From: JACQZU01 sp041908165
Lineage (GTDB): Bacteria > Acidobacteriota > Holophagae > Holophagales > Holophagaceae
NCBI GenBank assembly: GCA_041908165.1
Contig: JAYRFV010000065.1
Span: 1-64,000, forward strand
Direction of reading: 5' to 3'
DNA: 64,000 nucleotides
A model generated the notes under the pieces. That model saw only the letters and a list, made by a program, of their open reading frames with translations, was not told the DNA's origin and did not search any database. A program made the position numbers and the translations under genes. Position 1 is the first letter of the stretch. Each line of letters begins with the position of its first letter. Shown one piece after another: positions 10,423-20,663 of the stretch.

Positions 10423-11397
10423 GTGTTTTCGAAGGACCAGACGCTTGGCAAGTACCAGATCCTCGACCGCCTCGGCTCGGGAGGGTTCGGCACCGTCTAC
10501 CTGGCCCTCGACACCTGGGTCAACCGCAAGGTCGCGCTGAAGGTCCCCCACCAGCAGCAGGACGAGATCGTCGACCTGCTGAAGGAGCCGCGGATCATGG
10601 CGGCCCTCAAGCACCCCAACATCGTCGAGCTGATCACGGTGGAGCGGAAGAACGGGACCTTCTTCATGGTCCTGGAGTACGTCGACGGAGAGAGCCTGGA
10701 CAAGCTGGTGCGCCGGGAACGCACCCTGCTTCCCACGCGGGCGCTCGAGGTCGCCATCGACATCTGCTCGGCCATCGCCTTCGCCCACGCCAACCAGATC
10801 CTGCACCGGGACCTGCGCCCGGCCAATGTCCTGATGACCAAGGACGGCCTGGCCAAGGTCACCGACTTCGGCACCAGCCGGGTGCTCGAGCTCCAGAAGG
10901 ACGGCTTCGCCCGCACCCGCATCGGCAGCCCGCCCTACATGGCGCCGGAACATTTCCGCGGCCGTGCGGTGTTCCAGAGCGACCTCTGGAGCCTGGGCAT
11001 CACGATCTACGAGATGCTCACCGGCACCGTGCCGTTCTATGACGCCGACCCCCTCAAGATCGCCCAGGCCTTCGCCACCCAGCCCGTGGTCCCGCCCCAC
11101 CTGCGCAACCCGCAGGTGCCCAAGCTCCTGTCCGAGGCGGTGATGAAGGCGCTGGCGGTGAACCTGGGCGAGCGCTACCTCAGCGCCCAGCAGATGCTGG
11201 AGGCCCTGCAGCGGATCAAGGACGGCGTGGGCAAGGAGACGCGGCCCCTGGGCAGCGCCGTGGCAGCCCCCCTCGCCACCGGCCCGGTGCCTGCCTACCG
11301 CCCGCTTCCGAGCACCCAGCAGAAGCTCTGCCGCTACTGCTTCCGGCCCCTGTCGCGGGGGGCGACCCGCTGCCCCAGCTGCGGCGAGGCCACCTGA
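10423..11397 (+). CDS. Cytoplasmic Ser/Thr protein kinase with C-terminal zinc ribbon
   Basis: This 324-residue Hanks-type kinase has the glycine loop GSGGFG (18-23), catalytic lysine K40 in VALK, the catalytic loop HRDLRPAN (D130, N135), DFG at 148-150 and APE at 174-176. The catalytic loop has arginine where most Ser/Thr kinases have lysine (HRDLKPxN). No membrane segment or sensor domain follows. Instead the C-terminus carries a four-cysteine zinc ribbon (C303, C306, C317, C320). The start is GTG at 10423, as the nearby ATGs are out of frame. The tamB-like gene begins 1 bp after its stop, so the two are probably co-transcribed. Confidence 0.88.
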   Translation: MFSKDQTLGKYQILDRLGSGGFGTVYLALDTWVNRKVALKVPHQQQDEIVDLLKEPRIMAALKHPNIVELITVERKNGTFFMVLEYVDGESLDKLVRRERTLLPTRALEVAIDICSAIAFAHANQILHRDLRPANVLMTKDGLAKVTDFGTSRVLELQKDGFARTRIGSPPYMAPEHFRGRAVFQSDLWSLGITIYEMLTGTVPFYDADPLKIAQAFATQPVVPPHLRNPQVPKLLSEAVMKALAVNLGERYLSAQQMLEALQRIKDGVGKETRPLGSAVAAPLATGPVPAYRPLPSTQQKLCRYCFRPLSRGATRCPSCGEAT

Positions 11398-11398
11398 C

Positions 11399-14300
11399 AT
11401 GAGCCCCGGGGAGGCTGTCCCTTCCCCCCGGCCGGCCCCCTGGAAGCGCCCCTGGGTCCGGCGGATCACCTACCTCCTGGCCACCGGCGGCGTGCTGGCC
11501 GGAATGGCCGCCTGGACCGTTCGCCGCCCCTTCGTCACCGCCTGGGTGCTGAAGGAACTGGACCGGGCGGTGCGCGCGGAGACCGGGTTGCCCCTGGAGG
11601 TGGGCGACCTGGAGATCTCGCTGCTGTCGGGCCGGGTGGTGCTCAAGCGGATCGCCTGGGGAGGCGACCTGGTGCGGGCGGACCGGGTTGAGGTGGTCGC
11701 CGACTTCTGGAGCCTGCTCGGAAGCCGTCCCCACCTGCACCGGCTCGCCATCGAGGCTCCCCGCCTGCGCCTCAGCCGCGCAGCGCTGGAGCGGATCAAG
11801 CTCCGGACCCGGCCGCCCTCGCGCACGCCGGTGAAGCTCCTGCTGGACGATCTCGCCTTCACCTCCGGCCTGTGCGAACTGGACGGAGCGGCCTGGAACC
11901 TCCCCGCCGCCCGGTTCGAATTCCGCGTCCAGGCCCGGGGCCGCGGACCCAACCACGTCCTGGCCAGCCTGCAGGTCGAACGGATCGGCCTCCAGTCCGG
12001 ACCGCTCCTCCTTCAGGGCCAGGGACGGCTCGAGGCCGACCTCTCCGACACGGCCCTCAGGGTCAAGGCCCTGGAGGCCCAGCTCGGACGGAGCCGGCTG
12101 GCCCTCGCCGGCGGCCTGGACCTCAAGGACAGGGAAGCCCAGCCGGTCAAGGCGAGCGGCGAGGCCCGCCTCGACCTGGACGAACTGTCCAGGTTCGCCT
12201 CGGCCGGGACCGCCTCCGGCGTGGTGGACCTCGGGCTCAGGGTTTCCGGCACGCTCGCCGCCCCCGCGGTGGCCCTGGAGGCGGTGGGACGGGACCTGGC
12301 CCTGCCCGCCCTGCCGCTGCAGCCGGGCAGCCTGAAGCTGAAGGCGGCCGCCGAGCCGACCCGTGTGCAGGTGACCTCCCTGGACTGGGAGAGCGCCGAT
12401 GGCCACCTCCACGCCGACGGCGAGTGGCGCAGGGGCGGCGCCCTCCGCCTTCGGGCGAGCGCCGAGCGGGTGGAACTGGGCGCCGTGGCCGAATCCGTCC
12501 GCGTGGGGTTCCTCCGGGAATTCCAGGCAGCCTTCCAGGCCGAGGCCACCCTGCCCCCCGGCTCGGCCTTCCCGCCCCGGCTCGACCGGATGCAGGCCAG
12601 CGCGCGGATCGACCTGCAGCGGCACGGGCAGCCCGCCGGCCGCGCGGCCCTGGACCTCACGGAGGGCCGCCTCGAGGTGGCGGACCTCGACCTCAAGGCT
12701 CCGGAGATCGACCTCTCCGGCAAGGGCGCCCTCCTGTTCGACAGCCCCGGGCTCAGCAGCCTCCAGGGCAGCGGCCGGGTCCGAACCGAGGCCGCGGAGG
12801 TGGCCAAGGTCCTGAAGGCCTGGAACGTGGTCGGCCTGGACATGGGTGGCAGGGTGGACGGCCGCGCCTCCGCGTCCTGGTCCAGGACCCAGGGGCTGCA
12901 GCTCGACGGCTCCGGCGAGGTCCTCGCCCCCCGCTGGCAGAAGGCGCGGGCGGACCGCGTCGTCTCGGACGTCCGGATCCGGGGCAGCCAGCTCTGGGTG
13001 GAGCGCACCGAACTCGTCAAGGGGGACGGCCGCGCCTGGGGCGAGCTCTGGCTGGACTGGGGCACCGTGAGGCCCGGGGCGGACACCCTCGACCTCTGCT
13101 ACCGGGCCCACCACCTGCCGGTGGCGGAGGGCCTGAAGGCCGCGGACGATGGCCGGAACGGCGTCGGCGACCTCCCCATCAGCGGCCTGGGCAGCGCCTG
13201 GGTGCGCATCCACGGCGACTGGGACCGGCTGCGGCTGACGGGCGAGGGTCTGCTCGAGGAGGGCCGGGCCTACGGCCTGCGGTTGCCCGCGGGGCGTGCG
13301 AGCATCGACCTGGACCTCGCCGCCGAGCGGCTGCGCGTGCCTGAATTCAGGGTCGCGGAGAGCCTGGCCCAGCTTGGCGAAGCAGGCGCCGGACCGGAGG
13401 GGCTCCTGGCCCTCCAGGGCGCCCTGGACATGGACCTTAAGCGGTCGACGTGGACCGGCCGCCTGTCCGGGAACGTCGACAGCACCCTCCTGGAACTGCC
13501 GGGACCGCGCTTCCAGGCCAACCTGGAGAGCCGGATCGAGGGTCCCTGGACGGTCTCCTTCGGGCCCCTCGAGCTTCCCGGCGGCTGGGCCACCTTCAGC
13601 CAGGGCCGGCTGCTGGTCGGGGACCAGAGCATCGAGGGATTGAAGGGGCAGCTTCGGCTGCAGGACGGCCGCCTCGAGGCGGAGGTTTCGAGCGCCGGCC
13701 ACGACCACCCCCTCCTGCGCGTGGCGGCCCTCCAGACCGGCCGGGAGGTGCGCGGTGACCTGACCCTCCGCATTTCCCGCGACACCGGGGATACGGCCCA
13801 CCTGGCGCGCCGCCTCACCGGGGACCTGCTGCTGGACGCGGCGGCGGACCTGCGCGCCGAGGGGACCCTCGACGACCGGGGCCTGCGCTGGCAGGGCCGG
13901 GTACCCGAGCTGACCGGCTTCTTCCAGGGCTTCACCCTGTCGCAGACGAAGCCGGGCCAAGTGTCGGGTGGCACCGCCGGGGCGCGCCTGGACCTGTCCC
14001 TCCAGGGCGCCCCCTCGGAGGCTGTGGCCGAGCGGTCGGCGAAGGGTCCGACCGCCAGCCTGCAGCTCACCGGCGAGGTTCCCTTCTCCCTCGACCGGCC
14101 CGGCGATCTCAAGGTCAAAGGTACCGGCGAGCTGGCCAACCTCAAGACCATCCTCGACCACCTGCTCGACCTTGAGAATGCCGCCGGGCTGCTGGCCGGA
14201 CTGCAGCCCGAAGGCAAGGCCACCCTCGACCTGCGCGCCACCGGCACCTACGCCGATCCGGCGGTGCACGGCACCCTCGACCTGGTGGACGGCCGGCTCC

Positions 14301-15490
14301 GCCTCCGCGCCTACCCCCAGAGCGTGGAGGGGGTGATCTTCACGCTCCGGTTCAAGGACAAGGACATCCTCCTGACCGAGGAGGACCCGCTCATCGGCAC
14401 CCTGGCCCAGGGGGCCCTCGGGCTCTGGGGACGGGCCACCTGGGGGATGGGCGGTCTGGCCAGCTACGATTTCAGCGCCCGCCTGGAGGAGTTCCTCCTG
14501 CGCGACGTGCCCCAGGGTTTCGAGCTCCAGGGCAGCCTCGAAGCCAACCTCGCGGGCAACGACACGGGCGGCGGCGTGCTGCGGGGCAGCCTCCAGGCGG
14601 ACCGCGCCGCCTACCGCGCCGACCTCAGCCTGCGCGACCTGATCCTGGGCGGTTCCCTCGGCTCCACCCCCGAACTGTCCGGACTCGACCCCGACGACCC
14701 CCTGCAGCGCATCGACCTGGACCTGGACCTGCAGCTGTCCCAGCCCTGGGACATCGACACCAACCTGCTGAAGATCAAGGGGCGCCCGGAGGGCTCCTTC
14801 AAGGTCCTGGGGACGCTGGCACGGCCGGGCCTGAAGGGCAGGATGGAGTTCCTGCCCGGTGGCCGGATCACCAACATCCTTCCGGCCGGCGACCTGATCC
14901 TCGAGCGAGGGAACATCCACTTCGTCGACCCCAGCGTGGTCAACCCCTCCCTCACCGCCGAAGGCCGGATCGACGTGCCGCCCTATCTGGTGAGCCTGAA
15001 CATCAACGGCACCCTGGACCAGCTCAACTTCATCCCGACCTCCACGCCCAGCCTCCGCCAGGACGAGATCGTGGCGATCCTGATCGATCCCGCCGCGGCG
15101 CAGAACATCGGCACCTCCAGCGCCGCCACCAGCCAGGCGTCCCTCAACTACGGCCTGGCCAGCGCCAGCAGCGGGCTGCTGGCGACGCTGGCCTTCGCCA
15201 ATTTCGGCGAGACCCTGCGCAAGTCCCTGAACCTCGACCGGGTCAACCCGGTGGTCCGCACCGGCACCACCGGCACCCTCGAGAGCAGCCTGACCATCGG
15301 CAAGACCTTCGACCTGTTCGGCAGCCGCACGCCGATCATCGGCACCTACAGCCGCTCCGGCAACCTGGTCACCCTCAGCGGCCAGGTCGAGTGGCGGTTC
15401 GGCAACTTCGTGCTGCAGTTCGGCGCCAGCAGCGAGGGGTCGGGGATCAATCCGAAGGGCGAGATCCGCCACACCTGGAGCCCGCGGTAA
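11399..15490 (+). CDS. tamB: TamB/AsmA-like envelope protein (translocation and assembly module)
   Basis: The 1363-residue protein has one N-terminal membrane anchor (residues about 22-42), then a very long series of short beta strands typical of AsmA/TamB repeats. A C-terminal TamB (DUF490) domain contains LRQDEIVAILI, LGLATLAF-like and LESSLTIGKTF segments, ending in the barrel-like strand VEWRFGNFVLQFG. Such proteins span the periplasm and move phospholipid or help outer-membrane protein assembly. No TamA is nearby. The ATG is 1 bp after the kinase stop. The length is typical of the family. Confidence 0.85.
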   Translation: MSPGEAVPSPRPAPWKRPWVRRITYLLATGGVLAGMAAWTVRRPFVTAWVLKELDRAVRAETGLPLEVGDLEISLLSGRVVLKRIAWGGDLVRADRVEVVADFWSLLGSRPHLHRLAIEAPRLRLSRAALERIKLRTRPPSRTPVKLLLDDLAFTSGLCELDGAAWNLPAARFEFRVQARGRGPNHVLASLQVERIGLQSGPLLLQGQGRLEADLSDTALRVKALEAQLGRSRLALAGGLDLKDREAQPVKASGEARLDLDELSRFASAGTASGVVDLGLRVSGTLAAPAVALEAVGRDLALPALPLQPGSLKLKAAAEPTRVQVTSLDWESADGHLHADGEWRRGGALRLRASAERVELGAVAESVRVGFLREFQAAFQAEATLPPGSAFPPRLDRMQASARIDLQRHGQPAGRAALDLTEGRLEVADLDLKAPEIDLSGKGALLFDSPGLSSLQGSGRVRTEAAEVAKVLKAWNVVGLDMGGRVDGRASASWSRTQGLQLDGSGEVLAPRWQKARADRVVSDVRIRGSQLWVERTELVKGDGRAWGELWLDWGTVRPGADTLDLCYRAHHLPVAEGLKAADDGRNGVGDLPISGLGSAWVRIHGDWDRLRLTGEGLLEEGRAYGLRLPAGRASIDLDLAAERLRVPEFRVAESLAQLGEAGAGPEGLLALQGALDMDLKRSTWTGRLSGNVDSTLLELPGPRFQANLESRIEGPWTVSFGPLELPGGWATFSQGRLLVGDQSIEGLKGQLRLQDGRLEAEVSSAGHDHPLLRVAALQTGREVRGDLTLRISRDTGDTAHLARRLTGDLLLDAAADLRAEGTLDDRGLRWQGRVPELTGFFQGFTLSQTKPGQVSGGTAGARLDLSLQGAPSEAVAERSAKGPTASLQLTGEVPFSLDRPGDLKVKGTGELANLKTILDHLLDLENAAGLLAGLQPEGKATLDLRATGTYADPAVHGTLDLVDGRLRLRAYPQSVEGVIFTLRFKDKDILLTEEDPLIGTLAQGALGLWGRATWGMGGLASYDFSARLEEFLLRDVPQGFELQGSLEANLAGNDTGGGVLRGSLQADRAAYRADLSLRDLILGGSLGSTPELSGLDPDDPLQRIDLDLDLQLSQPWDIDTNLLKIKGRPEGSFKVLGTLARPGLKGRMEFLPGGRITNILPAGDLILERGNIHFVDPSVVNPSLTAEGRIDVPPYLVSLNINGTLDQLNFIPTSTPSLRQDEIVAILIDPAAAQNIGTSSAATSQASLNYGLASASSGLLATLAFANFGETLRKSLNLDRVNPVVRTGTTGTLESSLTIGKTFDLFGSRTPIIGTYSRSGNLVTLSGQVEWRFGNFVLQFGASSEGSGINPKGEIRHTWSPR

Positions 15491-15494
15491 ATCA

Positions 15495-15615
15495 TCCCGG
15501 GGGTTCCGCGCTCCGCTTCGCTGCGCGCCAACCGCAGCGGCGGACCGCCCCGAACCCCCGCGCTTCGGGTCCGGCAAAGCCGGTCCCTCACTTCGCATTC
15601 CGGGGGGTTCCGCGC
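15495..15615. repeat. Palindromic GC-rich extragenic repeat
   Basis: GGGGGTTC at 15499-15506, GAACCCCC at 15552-15559 and GGGGGGTTC at 15602-15610 form alternating inverted arms. The interior palindromes are CGCTTCGCTGCGC-like and CCGGCAAAGCCGG. The element fills the convergent gap between the tamB-like gene and the MoaD-like gene and could act as a bidirectional terminator. No gene is seen here. Confidence 0.55.
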
Positions 15616-15634
15616 ATCGTCTCCGCGGGCAGGC

Positions 15635-15862
15635 TCAGCCGCCGCTGACCGGAGGCATGAGGGCGATCTCGTCGCCGTCCTGCAGGCGGGCGTCGCGGTC
15701 GGCGAAGGTCTGGTTGATGGCGAGGAGGGCCTCCGGAGGCAGGCGGACGAAGCGGGCGTCCTGCAGCAGCGCCCCCAGCCGGGGCGGCTCCGGCAGAGGC
15801 AGGGCGAGGCTGTCGAAGCCAAGCAGGTGCCGGTAGCGGGCGAAGGTCCGGACTGTGAGCAT
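15635..15862 (-). CDS. MoaD/ThiS-family sulfur-carrier protein
   Basis: This small beta-grasp protein (75 residues from ATG 15862) begins MLTVRTFARYR and ends in PPVSGG. The terminal Gly-Gly is the site of adenylation and thiocarboxylation in MoaD-type sulfur carriers. The likely role is the molybdopterin synthase small subunit. No other molybdenum cofactor gene is in the window, so ThiS-like or other carrier roles cannot be excluded. An ATG at 15874 would add four residues; I prefer 15862 because MoaD proteins usually begin at this point. It is downstream of ilvE on the same strand, separated by a 7-bp repeat. Confidence 0.72.
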   Translation of the reverse strand: MLTVRTFARYRHLLGFDSLALPLPEPPRLGALLQDARFVRLPPEALLAINQTFADRDARLQDGDEIALMPPVSGG

Positions 15863-15874
15863 GGCGGTTCCCAT

Positions 15875-15921
15875 CCAGCCTCCAGCCTAGGGCCTGCAGC
15901 CCGTGGCCTCCAGCCTCAGCC
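15875..15921. repeat. 7-bp periodic repeat between ilvE and the MoaD-like gene
   Basis: The stretch reads as degenerate 7-bp units (AGCCTCC, AGCCTAG, GGCCTGC, AGCCCGT, GGCCTCC, AGCCTCA). It fills the whole gap and runs into the last codons of ilvE. Confidence 0.55.
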
Positions 15922-16778
15922 CAGCCAGGTCAGCCACCCGCGGTGGGCGGGGTCGCGGCCGTGGACGAGGTCCTGGTAGCGGGCCTGCAGTTCCCGGGTG
16001 ACCGGGCCCGGGTCCCAGCGACGGTGGCCCAGTTCGGCCACCGGGGTCACCTCGGCGCTGGTGCCGGTGAGGAAGACCTCGTCGGCCTCCAGCAGTTCCT
16101 CCAGGTCCACGATGCGACCGAGGCCGCCGGTAAGCTCCAGGATCGTGTCGCGGGTGATGCCGGGCAGGGCGTCGCCGTGGGCCACCGCCGTCACCCGGCC
16201 ACCCTTCACCAGGAACACGTTTTCGCCGGTGCATTCCACCACGCAGCCCTGGTCGTCCACGAACAGCGCCTCCTCGAAGCCGCGCCGGCTTGCCTCGAGC
16301 TTGGCCAGGATCGAGTTCACGTAATTGCCGCAAAGCTTGAGCGGCGGCAGCGCCCGGGCCGGGTTGCGGCGCAGCGGGCTGACCGCGAGGCGCACACCGT
16401 GGTGGATGCCCTCGCCCAGGTGGTTGGCCCAGGGGATCGCCGCCACCAGCCGGCGGACCTCCAGCGGCGCCACGTCCAGCCCCAGCCCGCCGGTGCCGTA
16501 GTACACCAGCGGACGCAGGTAGGCCGAGTCCATCCCGGATGCGGCCAGCACCGCCAGGCAGCCCGCGCGCAGCTCCGCCAGGTCCAGGTCCATGCCCAGG
16601 GCCGCCGCGCCCATCCCGAGGCGCTCCAGGTGGGCGTCGAGGCGGAACACCGCCGGCCCCTCAGCCGTGGGATAGGCGCGGATCCCCTCGAAGACGCCGG
16701 TGCCGTAGTGCAGCCCGTGGGCGAGGGGGGAGGCCGCCGCCTGCCCCGCCTCGACCAGCGCGCCGTCGCTCCAGACCT

Positions 16779-16782
<4 letters not shown>
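15916..16782 (-). CDS. ilvE: Branched-chain amino acid aminotransferase
   Basis: A PLP fold-type IV aminotransferase of 288 residues that transfers the amino group to 2-keto acids in the last step of Ile, Leu and Val synthesis. The N-terminal signature GLHYGTGVFEGIRAY is present, as is the C-terminal phosphate-binding TGTSAEVTPV. The start is GTG at 16782, which overlaps the ilvC stop as GTGA; longer upstream reading is an artefact of the ilvC shadow. Last enzyme gene of the ilvBNCE cluster. Confidence 0.9.
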
Positions 16783-17792
<1,010 letters not shown>

Positions 17793-17846
17793 GGGGGCTC
17801 CTCTCGAAATGTGTCGATCGTGGATGTGTAGATTCAAAAAAACGCG

Positions 17847-17965
17847 TATCCGCAGATTCCGCCGATTTCGCCGATGCGAAACCCTGCCGCGGCTGTTTCG
17901 CGCCCGGCCTTCGTGCCGCCGAGCACCATCACTTCAATCGGCGTCATCTGTGAAATCTGCGGATA
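17847..17965. repeat. Inverted pair of 9-bp tandem repeats
   Basis: The left arm at 17847-17875 (TATCCGCAGATTCCGCCGAT...) and right arm at 17936-17965 (...CATCTGTGAAATCTGCGGATA) are degenerate inverted copies of a 9-bp unit like AATCTGCGG. About 60 bp lies between them. The element occupies the ilvN-ilvC gap inside the operon. Confidence 0.65.
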
Positions 17966-18005
17966 GAAAGGCATTTACTCCTCGTTCCCCAGTGAAATTC
18001 CGGAT

Positions 18006-18551
18006 TCACACCGACATGACCTGGGCGGTTCCGCCCTCGGCCGGGTCGGGGAAGGACGGTCCGCCGGCCTCGCCGAGGCTGCCGCGGGCCATGGCCACGG
18101 CGCCGGTGCGGCCGACCTCGAGGATGCCGAAGGGGCGCAGCATGTCCACCAGCGCCTGGATCTTCTCCAGGTTTCCGGTGCATTCGATCACCAGGCTGTC
18201 CTCGGCGATGTCGACGATGTTGGCCCGGAACACCTGGACCAGCTCCAGCACCGCCGAGCGCACGTCCGGAGCGGCCTTCACGCGGATCAGCGCGAGGTCG
18301 CGGATCACCTTGCGGCGGTGGTCGAGCTGCTGCACCTCGAGCACGTTCACCAGCTTGCGCAGGTGCTCCACGGCGCGGCGGGCGAGGGCCTCGTCGGCGT
18401 CCACCACGATGGTCATGCGCGACACCGACCGGCGCTCGGTGGGTCCCACCGTCAGCGAGTGGATGTTGAAGCCGCGGCGGCGGAACAGGCTCGCCACCCG
18501 GGTGAGGACGCCGGGCTCGTCGTCGGTGTAGACCACCAGGACATGGGACAT
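18006..18551 (-). CDS. ilvN: Acetolactate synthase small (regulatory) subunit
   Basis: The 181-residue protein has an N-terminal ACT domain (VLVVYTDDEPGVLTRVASLFRRRGFNI-type start, then SLTVGPTE) and a C-terminal ALS_ss_C domain. It binds valine and activates IlvB in other bacteria. It is a longer IlvH-type subunit. It lies 183 bp downstream of ilvB with a repeat element in between, and 213 bp upstream of ilvC. Confidence 0.93.
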   Translation of the reverse strand: MSHVLVVYTDDEPGVLTRVASLFRRRGFNIHSLTVGPTERRSVSRMTIVVDADEALARRAVEHLRKLVNVLEVQQLDHRRKVIRDLALIRVKAAPDVRSAVLELVQVFRANIVDIAEDSLVIECTGNLEKIQALVDMLRPFGILEVGRTGAVAMARGSLGEAGGPSFPDPAEGGTAQVMSV

Positions 18552-18606
18552 CAGGAACTCCAGGAGAATCGTTTCAGCATGGATACATCGGCGGAGAAAA
18601 GCTGTT

Positions 18607-18730
18607 CCACCGCCAGGACGCCAAGCGGCCCTGCGGGCCTACGCCAAGAAAGCCATGCCGTTCTTGGCGTCTTGGTGTCTTGGCGGTGAGATTTGTTTTT
18701 TTTCATTTCTCCGTGTCTCCGTGGTGTGCC
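18607..18730. repeat. Two adjacent 8-bp tandem repeat elements between ilvB and ilvN
   Basis: 18607-18625 (CCACCGCCAGGACGCCAAG) is the inverted arm of 18663-18688 (CTTGGCGT, CTTGGTGT, CTTGGCGG, TG). A second type, CTCCGTGT, CTCCGTGG, follows at 18709-18726. No gene is present in 18552-18734. Confidence 0.75.
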
Positions 18731-18734
18731 TTTC

Positions 18735-20453
18735 TCAGACCGGATCCGACCCGGTTTCCGCCAGGACGCTGGGGGCGGGACGGCGGATCATCTCGTGCAG
18801 GGCGGCGCCGGCAGGCACCATCGGGTAGACGCTGTCCTCCTGCTCCACCTTGAACTCGACCAGGGCGGTGCCCGCGGCGGCGCGGGCGCGGGCCACCGCC
18901 GCGGCGAGGTCGCTGCGCCGCTCCACCCGCTCGCCGGGGATCCCGTAGGCCTCGGCCAGCTTGACGAAGTCCGGCGACAGGATCGGCGTGGCGGCGTAGC
19001 GCCCCTCGTAGAACAGCTCCTGCCACTGGCGGACCATGCCCAGGTAGCCGTTGTTGACGATCGCCACGTTGATCTTCACCTGCTCCTGCACGGCCGTGAT
19101 CAATTCGGCCTGGGTCATCTGGAAGCCGCCGTCGCCGGCCACCACCCACACCTCCGCGTCCGGGCAGGCCAGCTTGGCGCCGATCGCCGCCGGCAGGGCG
19201 AAGCCCATGGTGCCCGCGCCGCCGCTGGTGATCAGGCTGCGCTCCTGGTCGTGGTGGTAGTACTGCGCTTCCCACATCTGATGCTGGCCGACGTCGGTGA
19301 CCACCACCGCCCGGCCCTCGGTGAGCCGCCACAGGTCGTGCATGACGTGGGCAGCGTAGAGGTGGCCGTCATCCGGCAGGTTCTGGATGTCGCGCACCGC
19401 CGAATCGCCCTTCCAGCCGCGGATCCGCTCCAGCCACGCCGACCGGTCCGCCACCTCGACCCCGGGCAGGAGCGCCTTCAGCACCTCGCGCAGGTCGCCG
19501 CCGATCGGCAGGTCCACCGGCACCACCTTGTTCAGTTCGCTGGCGTCGATGTCGATGTGGATCTTCTTCGCGCCAGGGGCGTACGCCTTCAGCTTGCCGG
19601 TGACCCGGTCGTCGAAGCGCATGCCGAAGGCCAGCAGCAGGTCGGCCTCCTGGATCGCCTGGTTGACCCAGGCCTCGCCGTGCATGCCCATCATCCCCAG
19701 GCTCAGCGGGTGGGTGGCCGGGATGGCGCCGAGGCCGAGCAGGGTGAGGGCGAAGGGCACGTCGGCCTTCTCCGCCAGGGCCAGCACCTCGGCGCGGGCC
19801 CCGGACAGCTGGATGCCGTGTCCGGCCAGGATGATCGGCCGCTGGGCGCCGTTCAGCATCCGCAGCGCCTGGCCGAGGGTGGCGCGGTCCGGGAAGGCCG
19901 GGAGGTGGCGCAGGTGGCGCTTCGGTTCGGCGGACTCCCAGTCGAACTCGGCCAGGCCCTGCTGGGCGTCCTTGGTGATGTCCACCAGCACCGGCCCCGG
20001 GCGGCCGCTGCGGGCCACCGCAAAGGCCTCGCGGATCGCCGGGGCGACGTCGGCGGCGCGGGTCACCAGGTAGTTGTGCTTGGTGATCGGCAGGGTGATG
20101 CCGGTGATGTCCACCTCCTGGAAGGCGTCGGTGCCCAGCAGGCCGGAGCCCACCTGGCCGGTGATCGCCACCACCGGGCTGGAGTCCATCATCGCCGTGG
20201 CCAGCCCGGTCACCAGGTTGGTGGCGCCGGGGCCGGAGGTGGCCACCACCACGCCGACCCGTCCGGAGGCCCGGGCGTAGCCGTCGGCCATGTGCGCCGC
20301 GCCCTGCTCGTGGCGGACCAGCACGTGGCGGATCGGGTAGCCGAGCATCGCATCGTAGGCCGGCAGGATCGCCCCGCCGGGGTAGCCGAACACCGTGTCC
20401 ACCCCTTCGCGGACCAGGCATTCCCAGATGATCTTCGCCCCGGTCAGCGGCAT
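18735..20453 (-). CDS. ilvB: Acetolactate synthase large (catalytic) subunit
   Basis: A TPP-dependent enzyme making acetolactate or acetohydroxybutyrate, the first common step of Val/Leu/Ile synthesis. The 572 residues show the TPP-binding N-domain (VFGYPGGAILPAYDAM), a central FAD-binding domain, and a C-terminal GDGGFQMTQAEL...NNGYLGMV thiamine/magnesium motif. The start is ATG 20453 after GGAGGGAGGACCC; an ATG at 20495 adds 14 unrelated residues. It is preceded by a leader peptide and terminator hairpin (20610-20816), so attenuation by branched-chain amino acid supply is likely. Confidence 0.95.
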   Translation of the reverse strand: MPLTGAKIIWECLVREGVDTVFGYPGGAILPAYDAMLGYPIRHVLVRHEQGAAHMADGYARASGRVGVVVATSGPGATNLVTGLATAMMDSSPVVAITGQVGSGLLGTDAFQEVDITGITLPITKHNYLVTRAADVAPAIREAFAVARSGRPGPVLVDITKDAQQGLAEFDWESAEPKRHLRHLPAFPDRATLGQALRMLNGAQRPIILAGHGIQLSGARAEVLALAEKADVPFALTLLGLGAIPATHPLSLGMMGMHGEAWVNQAIQEADLLLAFGMRFDDRVTGKLKAYAPGAKKIHIDIDASELNKVVPVDLPIGGDLREVLKALLPGVEVADRSAWLERIRGWKGDSAVRDIQNLPDDGHLYAAHVMHDLWRLTEGRAVVVTDVGQHQMWEAQYYHHDQERSLITSGGAGTMGFALPAAIGAKLACPDAEVWVVAGDGGFQMTQAELITAVQEQVKINVAIVNNGYLGMVRQWQELFYEGRYAATPILSPDFVKLAEAYGIPGERVERRSDLAAAVARARAAAGTALVEFKVEQEDSVYPMVPAGAALHEMIRRPAPSVLAETGSDPV

Positions 20454-20609
20454 GGGTCCTCCCTCCGGGCCGCAGGCCCGGGCGTGTTTGAACACGCGCA
20501 GTGATTTAATGGTCGTTTTTCATGCTCTGACATCGACATGGCTCCAGACCCGGGGGCTCCCGGGACATCGGGGGTGGACGGTCGGAACGTGCGGCGGGTT
20601 GGGCTCCGG

Positions 20610-20639
20610 AAAACGAAAGGCCCCGCATCCTGCGGGGCC
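20610..20639 (-). terminator. Attenuator-type terminator upstream of ilvB
   Basis: On the minus strand GGCCCCGCA and TGCGGGGCC form a perfect 9-bp stem with a 3-nt loop (20619-20639). TTCGTTTT follows at 20617-20610. It is 24 bp after the leader-peptide stop and about 155 bp before the ilvB start, the arrangement of a translation-coupled attenuator. Confidence 0.75.
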
Positions 20640-20663
20640 GGGAAGGGAAGGTTTCGATCTTCG

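Noticed and set aside
11216..15598. 1460-codon open frame on the minus strand
   Set aside because: It is the antisense shadow of the TamB-like gene in high-GC DNA; its Gly/Ala/Gln/Arg-rich translation has no domain pattern and the plus-strand frame has TamB motifs.
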